Assembly: GCF_001039355.2 (NCBI RefSeq)
Contig: NW_019775651.1
Coordinates: 159,337-188,903, forward strand
Length of the DNA: 29,567 nt
Direction of reading: 5' to 3'
DNA from: Lingula anatina
Lineage: Eukaryota; Brachiopoda; Lingulata; Lingulida; Lingulidae
This document shows, piece by piece, positions 1-9,860 of the stretch. Within the stretch, counting starts at the first letter, position 1. Every line of letters starts with the position of its first letter. Below the pieces are notes generated by a model, which saw only the letters and a list, made by a program, of their open reading frames with translations, ran no database searches and was not told where the DNA came from. Position numbers and translations under genes: made by a program.

Positions 1-191
1 TTAAGGATATTTTATGGAGAGAATACATGCATTTTGTTCTCTTGCAATTAACAGTGTGCAAACTGAAAAGTATACTTATATTGAAATGTGTTGATAACAG
101 TGGAAGATGCTTTTATCGAGATCGTCAGGACCACATACTCCCACCATAGTTACTCTCCTGTATAGGACTAAATAAGAGACCCACAAAAGCC

Positions 192-243
192 ATGAATGCT
201 CTGCTGCTTGTGTTATTTAGTACCAGTTTCTCCAATATATCAG
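192..243 (+). CDS. Possible signal-peptide first exon of an unidentified secreted protein
   Basis: An ATG opens 17 codons plus one base and ends at a consensus donor (gtaagc, from 244). The peptide starts Met-Asn-Ala and then runs Leu-Leu-Leu-Val-Leu-Phe, followed by small polar residues, which is the shape of a cleavable signal peptide. The exon ends in phase 1. No downstream plus-strand exon before 4367 has a matching phase-1 acceptor that I can recognise. The orphan exon at 9382 needs phase 2, so it is not a partner. This could be a chance short frame; the hydrophobic core plus a strong donor is the only support. Confidence 0.3.
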
Positions 244-2251
244 GTAAGCGTCAATGTACTTAATTAAAACAGGTCCATCACTTCGAGGCTGGTATAAGAA
301 CAGATCCTAGATGCAGTATTTGCTTTCGTGGTGTTGTGATTATTTGGAATTTGAAATTTAAAGACAACAAAGCCTCACGTCTGTAGAAATGGAGAGCAGA
401 GAGGACATGGCATGAGGGTCAACTTGTTGGTTGTAAGCAAGATGTTTTAAAACAGTATGCTTTTTGATCTCTCTTTAATTGGCACTTACCAGAACTTGAT
501 ATTTCCAGTCACCTGGTAATGAAGTCTGTCGAAATTGAAATAGGAACAATATATAGTAATATTTATAGAAATGTAAGTAAGATAGAGAGTACATGTAATG
601 TGCCTGAAATTTAGCACTCACTAAATTATGTGGGTCCTGTTGTATCCTGTACCAGGGCCATGGATTGATTTTTCACTAGATATTCATAGATAATGTCTCT
701 GGCTGAATATGGTCAATCTTTAAACTGTGACCCTGTGCTGAAATTTCTAGGTTGATTACATGGCTGGTAATTGTTTGCATAACTACTCAGGAATTGCCAC
801 TTAACTATGTATATGTACCGCTAAGTCCCCCTGACAGGAATCGAGATGGTCAATTGCTCTGAAGTTTTTCACTTGCTTTATAGTGACAGATAAAAATAGC
901 CCCTTCTGAATTGCTTGTTACTTCAGATTGAAGTTAACCAAGGTATCTTCTGAAGTAGCTCCTTACAGAGTGGGTACAATGCCATCTGCGCACATGCAGA
1001 TTTAATTGCTTCCATTTGGCCAAAAGTTACAGGGTCACACAGCACCAAATGATGGTCTATTTATCTAAAGACATACATGTATCTGTGAATATCTTGTGGA
1101 AAATCAATCTCTGGCCCTGGTGGAGGGTAGTACTGGTATCACTTTCTTTTGAAAAACATGTAAAATATACATGGGTTTATTTAGGCCTAGCTAGCTGTCA
1201 CACCTAGAGTAAAGAAGGGCGTATACGTGTATGAAAATGCCCTATTTTCCAGCTTATGAAAATGATCGTATAAAGCAGCATAAGAAATTGTTTTTTAACT
1301 TGCTGAAAAGATTTTATATGTATGCAATTTACACCAACATTTGCCTACATACTTGAGCCCAAGGTTTTCCCCAGAGAGCCATCATGCCATCATTTTGACT
1401 GCCATTAGCCTCAAAAGAGGGCCTATATTTCCAAAGATGGCTGGGCAGCTTAAAAAAATTGGGTTGGTTGGTTGAGCTTGCTTGGGCTGAATTCCCTGTA
1501 AATCAATGACTAAATTTCAGATTCACATTTTGGAATCCTGGGAAACCCCCTGCTTGAGAAATATATATTCAACTTCAGTCTAATGAACCCTTTACTTTTG
1601 TTTGCATATGGGCAATTTGTTGCCATACCCGGTATGTTAGAACTAAATGCTTTGTGAGACAGTACATTGGTTAAGAATTAATTGATGTGGCTTTAAGGAA
1701 AGACATATCACAGTTTTCTTTCAGTGGTACTCCGTAAGCACTGTACTTTCCCCATTTTTACACTCTTCATTCTAAGATAAAATACTAGTAAATAGCACCT
1801 ATGACCAAAGGATATGATATTCTGTACAGCTTTCAAAATTCCTATTGTGGAAAGTCAAATTAAATTATTAAATTAATGCAGCAGCTCCAAATTATGTGGA
1901 AAAAACCAGTGGCCCATTCCATAAGCTCAGTGGCTTGATCTAGATCTCATACAACTCCTTGCTTAATATAATTGAAGCTGGCTGGAAAATTACAATTGAT
2001 TAAGTGCTGCGAAAGTGTAGACTATTGAGTGTGTTGTGGTAATGGGGAGATATTGGTTATGATTTTAACCTCTGACTTTCTGTTGGGCTAAAGAGAGAAT
2101 GGCAGCATTTATTATGGATAATCTTGGGGAATAATGAAAGGTTTAGGGGCAAGTGAAGGATTTGAGACTGAAAGGTGTTTCTATGTTGAAATTTAAATGG
2201 TAAGTAAACTGGTTGAAACAAATTTTACCTCAGTAAGGCATCTTAAGCTCG

Positions 2252-2277
2252 CCCCCCCCCCCCCGTTGCGTGCGCAT

Positions 2278-2332
<55 letters not shown>
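2252..2332. repeat. Poly-C run and (CA)26 microsatellite
   Basis: A run of 13 C (2252-2264) is followed by a short GC-rich spacer and then 26 CA units (2281-2332). It lies about 200 bases left of the point where similarity to the second copy begins. Confidence 0.95.
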
Positions 2333-2335
<3 letters not shown>

Positions 2336-2529
2336 GATAACCCTTTTAATGAACCAAGCCAATTAAGTCATGGCTAATTAAGTAGTTTATTTTTTAATTA
2401 CCAAACAACTATTCTCTGACAACAGGTTGCCATATTGTATAATCTGTTACAGAATTATTATATGGCACCCTGTGCAATTTTTAAGCAATCAACAGGAACA
2501 CATTCCTCACCAGATGTAACATTAATTTT

Positions 2530-4366
2530 GTTTTTGTCAGTGGGGATGATTTCATACCAAAGTAATTAGTAGTGCACAGCCCTCAGACATTCTTCAGCTA
2601 AGTGATTATACGCAGTTTAAGGGTTGTGGGGGGAGGGGTGCATAACTATGCAGACCCTTGTTGTTCATGAGCTGACTTTAGATAAACCATATTAGTAAAA
2701 TAGGTAAAAAAAATAAGATACCTGTACTATTGTGCCGTGGAATGAGGGTTAATTGCGTGCTTAGATAAATTTACCAATTATTTCACATATATTATATCTG
2801 CTTATATTATTGACATAAGGAAAAGGGTAATTTTAAATTTGTTTTTTAATTAATCATAAGTTTGGTGTGTGGTTTAAAGCAGAATATGCCAGTGTGACCT
2901 CAGATACTAAAACAATTAAGGTCATACAGTAATTGTGTTTCAGTGGCTCAGATAAAGCAGGAGACGGATAATAGGTCTTTAAGATCTTATTGATGGAGCT
3001 CTTGGGATAGTTTACTAACTTAGCATTGATCTAGTTATATACATATATGTATTTTGGCCTTTACAACTGTTGTTCAGCTTCTATGCAATTTCCTTGTCTG
3101 CAATTTAGTATATATCAGTTACGTTATGGATTCAGCAATTAACTCTAGAGACAGTACACACGTATAGAGGGCGCCTGTGTCTTTACTATATGTATTGCAG
3201 AAACCAATTCAATCCTAGAGAGGGAGCTGGGTTTTCTTTTACCTTGGTGTTTATGAGAAAGTTCATTTCTAATTGTAAGGAAAAAAGGTTATTTTTTATA
3301 ACAGTCTATTGAGTCTTAACTAAATAAAGATGATTCAGAAGAAAGAAGTATAATTGAAACTTTTTTTGCTAATGACTGCATTAGACATCTGAAACCTAAT
3401 TAATTTTGGAATCCTGTAAATTTTGTAGAAAAATAATAAGGGAGATTTATTACTTCCTTTCTGATGAAGTGTCTTTCAGATGTGCTGACATTTTTCCAAC
3501 TGTCACTTTTTGGGAGCCAAAATTATCAATTTCCCAAGGGGGGGGGGGCTTGACCCCATGCCACATTTTCTGTCTTTCTTATTTCATGGCAGTCTCATCC
3601 CTGGCCATTAGATGATCATGCATATTTATTTCTTAAAATCATATTATTGTGCTTGCATGTATGCCCCATGCCAACTTGAGTATATCCCAAGGCACTCTAA
3701 AAAGGAAATTAGTATTCTTGATCAAATTTTAATTATAATTCTGCTTCTGCGTGACATTTTTTCTTGGAAATACTTAGTATATACCTGCTGTGTTACACTA
3801 AATGACTGAAGGAAAATTATTGATCATCAGGTGTGCTTCATACTTTCATTGCAAATTATGTGACGTGGTTTTACTGCAACTTAATTAACTTCTCCTTTGA
3901 GGTAGGTTCAAGAAGCATTACGAGGTTCAAGAAGCATTACGAAGAGAGCCTGATGGCCTCATTTTTAATACACCTACATGGGGTTGTTTTTTTGTCTGTG
4001 ACATCTGTCTGTCCGTCTGTCTGTCTTGTTTCTTAACTGTATGCAGAGCCTTGATGGTTTAATTTAAAGGGCAATGATAACTGGCCGTTAAGTATTAAAT
4101 GATTGCAAGAATATAGATTTTGTGAGTGAATTTGAATAAACCAGCATATAAACTGTTCACTCCACAAAGCAGGCCTGAGGATCTACTAGTATTAGTAAGC
4201 ATGTCTACAAAATTTCACTGTCCAACTTCCCTCAGTCCCAAAGTCAAGGATAAATTTACACTCCCCAATGATGCATTTTATGCCTTTAGTGTTATAATAT
4301 ATGTTGACTTACAGATGCACTAGTACATGTATTTCATGTGATGAAAAAATTGTCCCTTAATTGTAG
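2530..4366. other. Non-coding upstream region of A-T-R copy 1
   Basis: No exon is recognisable. The region contains a poly-G run near 3538-3548, a 19-base tandem doubling (3904-3941) and a TCTG/GTCT microsatellite (4004-4026). It ends in a good polypyrimidine and AG acceptor at 4366, which suggests that a 5' untranslated exon lies further upstream. Confidence 0.6.
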
Positions 4367-4406
4367 CCTCCCTTGAGTTATAGTGTCCCAGTGAACACCA
4401 TCCAAC

Positions 4407-7400
4407 ATGGAGTATGAGAACCAAGGTCTGCTGCATGAAATGTTTGTGCGGCAAGCAAAGGCAACACCTGATAAAGTGAGTACAGATTTTCATATCGAAA
4501 CGTGGTGTGTGGTGTTGAAGAACAAAAATGATTTAAATTGCCACAGTTGTAAATTTACAAAGTTTTGAGTCAATATATGTATCTATGCTACCATGTGGAT
4601 TTTATTGATTTTATTAATTAAACATTATTTTACATATAATTACTTTATTGGACTCTTGCACTTCAAAAAGTTACCTATGCAAGTATGCAGTTTTTAACTT
4701 AATGCTCTTTAATCCTGCCAGATAGCAGTTGTGACGGACAGTGGCAAGCAAGTTACATTTGCAGAGCTAGACGAACTGACAGATATTCTCGCCACAGCTC
4801 TTAGGATCAAGGGGGTGAAACCCAACACCAGTGTGGGGATATACCTTGAGAGATGTCTGGAGTATACCATTGCTTATATAGCAATATTAAGAGCAGGTAA
4901 AAATTGGTTTGTGAGCAACATCAGCATGTTGTACTACCAGCAGCAGAAGCATCGATGGTACTTACCTGTGTTGCCTTGGTCCTGACTAGTCTGTGTATAC
5001 AAAGTGTCCGCTACATCATTTGCTGTTAGAGTATACAAGGGCCTGTGTCTTCATCTCTTTATTTTTTTCTCTCTGCATGTTTGTGTGTGTGCAAAATTTC
5101 ATGATTTAAGAAAAAGAGCTTTTTCATGATTTAAGAAAAAAAGTTGTCATTTGATCATTTCAACTTGTGAATCAAGTTTATTATAATACCCAGTCTTTGA
5201 ATTTACAACATCTATAAATACACTTATTTCTTACAGTACATCTTCTTGAGTTCTTCTCTGAATTGAGATCCAAATATGCCGTAAACAAAAAAGTTAATTG
5301 ATGCGCTTATGGTAGAGATAAGTCCCATGGGTAACATTATATAATTTGAACTGTTTTCAAATAAATTTGGAAAAACTGTGCCCACCTGCAATCCTATGAA
5401 CAGAATATCAGTTGCAAGCATGAACACTGTAATGACTATCAGCATTTTTAACATTTCCCAGTGTAACTTCCTGTTACGTTGTGAAATCCTGGGACAGTTC
5501 TCTACTGTTGCAATTCTGTTCCTATACATCGATAGCTCTTTCATTGTTCTGGCAGTATAGTATATGAAAAGAACCATTGGTAAAACACAAGAAACTGGAA
5601 TGTTGAGAATAAGTCTAAACACAACTGAGTACTTCTGCCAGAAAGGGCCTTGTTTTAAGTGCAACTTTGTACACATTTCTGCCAAGGTGTTGTCACAGTG
5701 ACCAACATTTATATTTGCCACATCAAACAATTTTGCACTGTTGAACAGAAGGAGAACCACTAATAGAACGAGAATTGGAAGGAATCCCTTTTTTGTTGAT
5801 AATGAATGTTGGAAATGTGCGTTGTAAGGATTTTTGATGCTCTGGAAACGAGTTCTTGCCACCAAAACTGCCATATAAACTTGTAATGTTTGTAAGAAGT
5901 TAAACAAAGTTCCAGCATAAAGGAAAAGTCTTGGCTGATTCAATTTGATCTCCTCAGACAAAAAAGTCGATTTGCATATTATATAACCAGATAACAGGAT
6001 TCGTAGAATTAAAAATATGCTGTCATTAACTGCCATGATGAGTAGCAGAAACATAGTTTTGTTCTTTTTCCTGTATTTGGAGAAAATAACCATTGCCAAT
6101 GTGTTCAAAATTATTCCTCCCACAGCAAAGACATTGATGGCAATGTGGCCAATCAAGTTTAGCTTCACCTTAAAGTTAATCGTTCCATTTATCACTTCTG
6201 ATCCATTGATAATACTTGTATTGTACAAAGACATAACTAATTCCCACTGAATTTATTTAATGATATCCTGGTCTTTTAATCAGGGGCAGATCCAGAGATA
6301 TTTTGTGACTGTCTTCCAAATTATCTTTGTTGAACCATGTCCTCCATTTTTGACCGTCTTCCTACAGAAAAAATTAGGTAGTTACCCATTAAGTAAACAC
6401 AAACTTGAAAAATTCTTATGATTTTCCAGAAGACACAGAACACAGCTTCCGTTCGCCCGTGTTAAATGCCGTCAATACATAAATTCAATTAAATATGTCA
6501 CTAGTCAATGTTAAGACTTTACCTTGTGCTACTTTATAAATTCGGTCAGGAACTTTTGCCAAGATACTGGATCATGCCGTGTTCAAGATTCTGTTGTCTA
6601 GTAGAACTTCTACACTCATTATATATACAACAATCATGCTGCGTGATGGACTTGAAGAAATGCTGACGTATTGATTTTCAGGAGTAGTTGTAGGATTTGC
6701 TGTTTTACCATTAGTTGACACCAAGTCAAGAGACAAGGTACATTTCCTGTCACGACAATAACATGAAATCATATTGCCCTCTGAATTTTGGATTCAAATG
6801 CACATACAGTTAGAAAATGGTCTGCTTTATTTATTTATTTGTTTGTTTGTTTGTTTGTTTGTTTAAAAGTTTATCTTGAATATGATTGAGTTTGATTTTG
6901 AGTCCAATCTGATTTATTGAAGCAGTGGCCTGCAACTGTCCGTTAGCTAGCATTGCCTTGCACTTTTTACTCAGAAGCACCCAGTGATATTGTATCAAAA
7001 TTGACAAAAGTATATTTTGTACACTGACATCATTGAATTGGTTGTTCATCATTTCTAGACTGTCTGACAACTTTTCGATCTCACTTAATATTCCAGGTGG
7101 GGCATACTTGCCTCTAGACCTTGCTTACCCACGACCATTGTTGGAAGACATCATTGCAGACGCAACCCCTGTTGCCGTAGTAACATTCGAAGGATTAATG
7201 GACAGAGTTGCAAGTAATATATTATAGTTGAAAATTATTTTTATAATGGTGTGATTTCATCTTTCTGCTTGTTCTAGTTTCCTGAATATACTCTCTTAGC
7301 TGTAATGAATTTCACAATTTTATTCAGAATTAGGGCTCGTTCCTATTGCAACTATCATTCTGTGTATATTGATCCAACTCTGTGGGGATTTTCACTGAAT

Positions 7401-9092
7401 GCAATCATTTTAACAGATTAACGCACCTCGTGATGCCAACATGCGTATAATCACCCGCTTTTCTTTATTCTACTTAATGCCAGGAGGAGGCATGTTAATC
7501 TGTTTAACTGATTACATTCAGTGAGAGCTTCTTGAGGAGTTGGATCGATCCATGTGAACCCTTGGTTTCAATGTGAATGAGCCCTTAAGAATAGGCTTAC
7601 TTTCAAGATGAGCACAGTAGAGGAAAACACTATATTGTAAAGAAGTGTGTTGTTAGGCTGAATCCAATCATATGAAGACTGTCAGCTAGTGTAGATTTCA
7701 TAAGGATTCTTGTAACGTAATCAAACTTACTAGGCTCACAAGAAGCCATACTCTAGAACATTATTCTTATCAAGGGGAGTATTGTAGCTGTTACAGTAAA
7801 TATTTTACCAGTTGTTTTGTTATATGCAAAAAAAATGAATACTTATATGCTTGTGGCATGTATGTCTGCATGTACATGTTTACAATGTAATATGTTGCTG
7901 CATTTTTTGAATATGCTCCGTCTTGTATTCATGTAATTTTGCATTTACACTTGTGCATCACAAAGGAATCATGGAAGGATATTACCCAGGTATTGATACA
8001 ATCAATTTGTGTAGGTTTTTGAGATTATTTGCCTTACTTTAATTTAACATCATATATGCAAATGGGAAAATAGAGTTGGTTTTGCATTTGCACAGTTATT
8101 ATGTAAAAGAGAAACTAAATCACTTACAGGACTGGTTTAGTTGGACCCCAAAATTTTTTTTCAAACAGAAAAAACTGCAACTTCTAAATTCATACTTGTA
8201 TTTCTGGGATTGTATTTCTGCTTATTCCAAAATGTTAATTTAAAAAAGGAAAGGCCCAGAGCTGTCCCTATTGTTTGTAAAAAATATGTATTTTTTGACT
8301 GGAGTACATATTTTTTACAAACAATAAAATTTGCTAGATTGTACTTATTTAACTTAATTATATGTAATGAATATGTTTGAAATCTTTCCTTTACTATGGT
8401 TACATAATGTGGTTCCAGCTGCAGAGTGCGTGTTAACCCTGGATGAAGGCTGGGCCGAGAGGCTCAAGGAGGAGAACTCCAAGCATGCCCCCTTCCCGGG
8501 TCCCCCAGTGGTCACTCTAGACTGTTTGGCATATACTGTTTACTCTTCAGGGACCACAGGGAAACCCAAGGGTGAGTACCTCTGGGTTTGTGTGGTCTAG
8601 CTGGAACAAGTTTTAAAAAAATAATGCCTGAATCTGGTTCTGTTGTGTGCTGTTTTAAAATGCAAATGATTTTTCAACATTTTTTTTTCTGAGAATTGAA
8701 TAGACAAAAAAGTTTTATAAAAGAAAAAGTATATTGCAGAGGCTAGAAATGCTGGGCCTTATTGGCAGTTTTTATGAAGTATAAAACCCAACAGATACAT
8801 TCCAATGTCACTCTTGGTTTAAAACATAAGGGGAATTTAAATTTTATATTTGATAATAAACTCTGATGTGAACATATTTCAACTTCGGATTTCTGTTAGA
8901 ATATTAGCTGTAGAGGAAGCAGAATGTGGAAAGATCCATCGATGCATCTTATACTTTTAGGCATCCAGTGCCCCCATCGTGGTGCGGTGTTCTCCTATCA
9001 CTGGAGGCACAATTTTGCACCTTACGAGGAGGATGACAGGGAGGCCTGCAATGTTTTCTTTGTGTGGGAAATGCTGAGACCATTACTGAAAG
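4407..9092 (+). CDS. NRPS-like A-T-R enzyme, copy 1, exons 1-5 only (N-terminal half of A domain)
   Basis: Five coding exons join in frame: 4407-4475, 4722-4896, 7097-7213, 8419-8571 and 8961-9092, coding for 215 residues. The ATG follows a 5' UTR that begins after the acceptor at 4366. Core motifs are clear: an A2-type motif across the exon 2/3 junction (Ala-Gly-Gly-Ala-Tyr-Leu-Pro-Leu-Asp), the P-loop-like A3 motif YSSGTTGKPKG at about residues 162-172, and the A4 region around FFVWEMLRPLLKG at 204-216. The protein is identical to exons 1-5 of copy 2, with 12 synonymous base differences, all in exons 4 and 5. The copy is cut off: an N at 9260 follows and then unrelated sequence, so exons 6 onward are missing. 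It is probably an alternative haplotype of the same gene rather than a separate truncated gene. Confidence 0.88.
5099..5142. repeat. Short tandem doubling in intron 2
   Basis: A unit of about 25 bases starting catgatttaagaaaaa occurs twice with small changes. The same doubling is present in copy 2. Confidence 0.7.
5177..5182 (-). terminator. Putative poly(A) signal of nested receptor gene, copy 1
   Basis: Canonical AATAAA on the minus strand, about 40 bases past the receptor stop codon. The identical site in copy 2 is at 17695-17700. It fits a gene with a very short 3' UTR, but AT-rich DNA gives many chance matches. Confidence 0.45.
5224..6234 (-). CDS. Rhodopsin-class (class A) GPCR, intronless, nested in A-T-R intron 2, copy 1
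   Basis: A single 336-residue frame with seven hydrophobic segments. The N-terminus has three N-glycosylation sequons (N5, N10, N16) and no signal peptide. TM1 carries the GxxxN pattern (G40, N44). The TM3 end has Ala-Arg-Thr-Arg-Phe in place of the usual E/DRY. TM5 has a conserved-type proline, TM6 lacks the CWxP motif, and TM7 ends in Asn-Phe-Phe-Val-Tyr, an NPxxY variant, followed by a basic helix 8 ending in Cys-Lys-Lys. This is the layout of divergent invertebrate peptide or chemosensory receptors; the ligand is unknown. An in-frame stop lies upstream of the ATG, so this Met is the first available. The gene lies wholly within intron 2 of the plus-strand enzyme gene. The protein is identical to copy 2, with ten silent differences. 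The lack of introns suggests retroposition origin or a family of single-exon receptors. Confidence 0.9.
   Translation of the reverse strand: MSLYNTSIINGSEVINGTINFKVKLNLIGHIAINVFAVGGIILNTLAMVIFSKYRKKNKTMFLLLIMAVNDSIFLILRILLSGYIICKSTFLSEEIKLNQPRLFLYAGTLFNFLQTLQVYMAVLVARTRFQSIKNPYNAHFQHSLSTKKGFLPILVLLVVLLLFNSAKLFDVANINVGHCDNTLAEMCTKLHLKQGPFWQKYSVVFRLILNIPVSCVLPMVLFIYYTARTMKELSMYRNRIATVENCPRISQRNRKLHWEMLKMLIVITVFMLATDILFIGLQVGTVFPNLFENSSNYIMLPMGLISTISASINFFVYGIFGSQFREELKKMYCKK
6826..6864. repeat. (TTTA)n(GTTT)n microsatellite, copy 1
   Basis: Compound tetranucleotide repeat in intron 2. In copy 2 (19337-19375) the unit counts differ and adjacent bases are missing, as expected between alleles. 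Confidence 0.9.
7333..7584. mobile_element. Foldback MITE, PIF/Harbinger-like, copy 1
   Basis: About 250 bases in intron 3 with long imperfect terminal inverted repeats. The left end begins GGGCTCGTTCCTATTGCAAC and the reverse complement of the right end begins GGGCTCATTCACATTGAAAC. Pairing continues inward through blocks such as gatccaact, cactgaatg and acagattaac. The element is flanked by TTA on both sides (7330-7332 and 7585-7587), which fits the 3-bp TWA target duplications of PIF/Harbinger elements. It has no coding capacity. The same insertion with the same flanks is in copy 2, so it predates their divergence. Confidence 0.75.
8269..8326. repeat. Perfect 22-bp inverted repeat (hairpin), copy 1
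   Basis: Two arms of 22 bases (8269-8290 and 8305-8326) are exact reverse complements, separated by a 14-base loop, in intron 3 about 90 bases upstream of exon 4. Arms are AT-rich and contain ttgtttgtaaaaaatatg. Copy 2 keeps both arms unchanged with one loop substitution. It may be a tiny MITE remnant or a structured intronic RNA; the stem is shorter than a typical animal miRNA precursor. Confidence 0.85.
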
Positions 9093-9259
9093 GTTTGTGT
9101 CTTAGTAAACCCTTTTAAGGCTACCTGTTCACCGAAGTTATTGAAAGGTGTCACCTCCTGCTTCAAATGTCAAAACTGTGATTCTTGACAGAAAATATTT
9201 ATAAGGTCTCAATTGTTTTGAAAAGTTGGTTTTCTTTAATAAAACGTCCTTTTTTTATG

Positions 9260-9260
9260 N
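9260..9260. other. Single N, probable contig join
   Basis: Similarity to copy 2 stops within a few bases of this N, and the following sequence is unrelated to the rest of the enzyme gene. This fits a scaffold gap placeholder rather than a sequencing ambiguity. Confidence 0.75.
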
Positions 9261-9381
9261 TGGGGATTAAAAAACAAGCATTCAAGTGGGTCTGCCATAT
9301 TTGATCTGTGGATCTGTTAGCCTGCTGTTCTGAATATGCTCTAGGATAACTTTTTAAAATGTTTCTTTCTGCGACTTCAGA

Positions 9382-9648
9382 TGGCCCTATTGTAAGGGTG
9401 TGTACCACTATAAGGACCCCACCTGCAAGATGAACTGCCTGACTTCAGAGTTGATCTACTGGGGCCTGACCTCTATCCTGGGGATACAGAAGAAGCCTGT
9501 CAGAGCAGCGTACATCAGTAATGAGTGGGAACTGTACAACAAACTACTACTCAGGACCAAGCTACCTCAACTCTATCATTTGCTCACCGATCCCAAGTAC
9601 AGGTTCCCCACTGTGGCTCCTGTTGGTCACTATGGCAACACTTGTTAA
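9382..9648 (+). CDS. Orphan 3'-terminal exon of an unidentified protein
   Basis: After an acceptor (gcgacttcag, ending 9380) a frame stays open for 88 codons and ends in TAA at 9646-9648; base 9381 completes the split codon. It starts Trp-Pro-Tyr-Cys-Lys-Gly and has three more early cysteines, a Tyr-Trp-Gly-Leu-Thr block, and later Ser-Asn-Glu-Trp-Glu-Leu and Asp-Pro-Lys-Tyr segments. GC content is well above the surroundings and the composition is protein-like, so I think it is a real exon, but I do not recognise the family. The last codons run into a degenerate minisatellite, so the natural stop or a donor could have been replaced. Upstream exons are cut off by the N at 9260. An AATAAA lies at 9948-9953. 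It sits on the opposite strand downstream of the BARD1 exons. Confidence 0.6.
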   Translation, partial: WPYCKGVYHYKDPTCKMNCLTSELIYWGLTSILGIQKKPVRAAYISNEWELYNKLLLRTKLPQLYHLLTDPKYRFPTVAPVGHYGNTC

Positions 9649-9860
9649 GCTGGTCAGTAAAAATGCTTGTTAACAGTAGCTGGTCAGTGGTCACTATGGC
9701 AACACTTGTAAAATTTGCTAGTGGTCACTATGACAAAATTCATTATAATTGGCCAGTGTTCTCTGCGACAACACTTGTTAAGTTGGCAAGAGGCCACTAA
9801 GGCTATATTTTTAAGTTGACCAGTGTCGCTATGGTAACACTTGCTAAGTTGACCAGTGGA
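9623..9860. repeat. Degenerate minisatellite
   Basis: Roughly six decayed units built around ggtcactatggcaacac followed by ttgttaagttggccagt-like sequence. The first unit overlaps the end of the orphan exon. On the minus strand several units read GTTGCC or GTTACC followed by AT and AGTGAC or AGCGAC, close to an RFX X-box. Confidence 0.75.

Larger units (their letters stand above)
1..2529. other. Upstream non-coding region, unique part of first contig
   Basis: AT-rich sequence with no convincing multi-exon gene. Short open frames here have no recognisable motifs or flanking splice signals, apart from the possible signal-peptide exon near the left edge. A poly-C run and a long CA repeat lie near the right end. 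Because the A-T-R gene has a splice acceptor just upstream of its first coding exon, a non-coding first exon and promoter could lie in this region or in 2530-4366, but I could not locate them. Confidence 0.5.
2530..9256. repeat. Large direct repeat, copy 1 (about 6.7 kb)
   Basis: This block is repeated at 15081-21785, about 12.5 kb away, in the same orientation. It holds A-T-R exons 1-5, the nested receptor gene, an intronic MITE and a perfect hairpin. Differences are scattered substitutions and small indels: a 19-base unit doubled at 3904-3941 here but single in copy 2, about 70 bases near 2776-2845 absent from copy 2, and 24 bases (16568-16591) present only in copy 2. The left end has no breakpoint signature except that the other copy starts immediately after an N. 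The right end stops at the N at 9260. Confidence 0.95.

Noticed and set aside
5378-6250. Plus-strand frames within the receptor gene
   Set aside because: They are antisense shadows of the receptor; one differs between copies by an amino-acid change while the receptor does not.
6572-6772. Minus-strand 66-codon frame upstream of the receptor, present in both copies
   Set aside because: It carries amino-acid-changing differences between copies (Arg/Cys and Glu/Lys), has no recognisable motif, and lies in intron sequence; unlike the receptor it shows no silent-only pattern.
6831-7070. Minus-strand 79-codon frame ending in Lys-Gln-Thr-Asn repeats
   Set aside because: The C-terminal repeat is translation of the GTTT microsatellite, and the copy 2 version differs by indels and several residues.
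8141-8380. Plus-strand frame just before exon 4, with a longer version in copy 2
   Set aside because: It lies within intron 3, spans the hairpin repeat, and differs between copies by an in-frame deletion and residue changes.
4407-9092. Independent truncated gene encoding a stand-alone half A domain
   Set aside because: It ends at an N rather than a stop codon, has no alternative 3' exon, and is identical in protein to exons 1-5 of the full copy.
9623-9860. Possible CRISPR array
   Set aside because: Repeats are degenerate with no unique evenly sized spacers, the DNA is eukaryotic, and no cas-like gene is near; this is a minisatellite.
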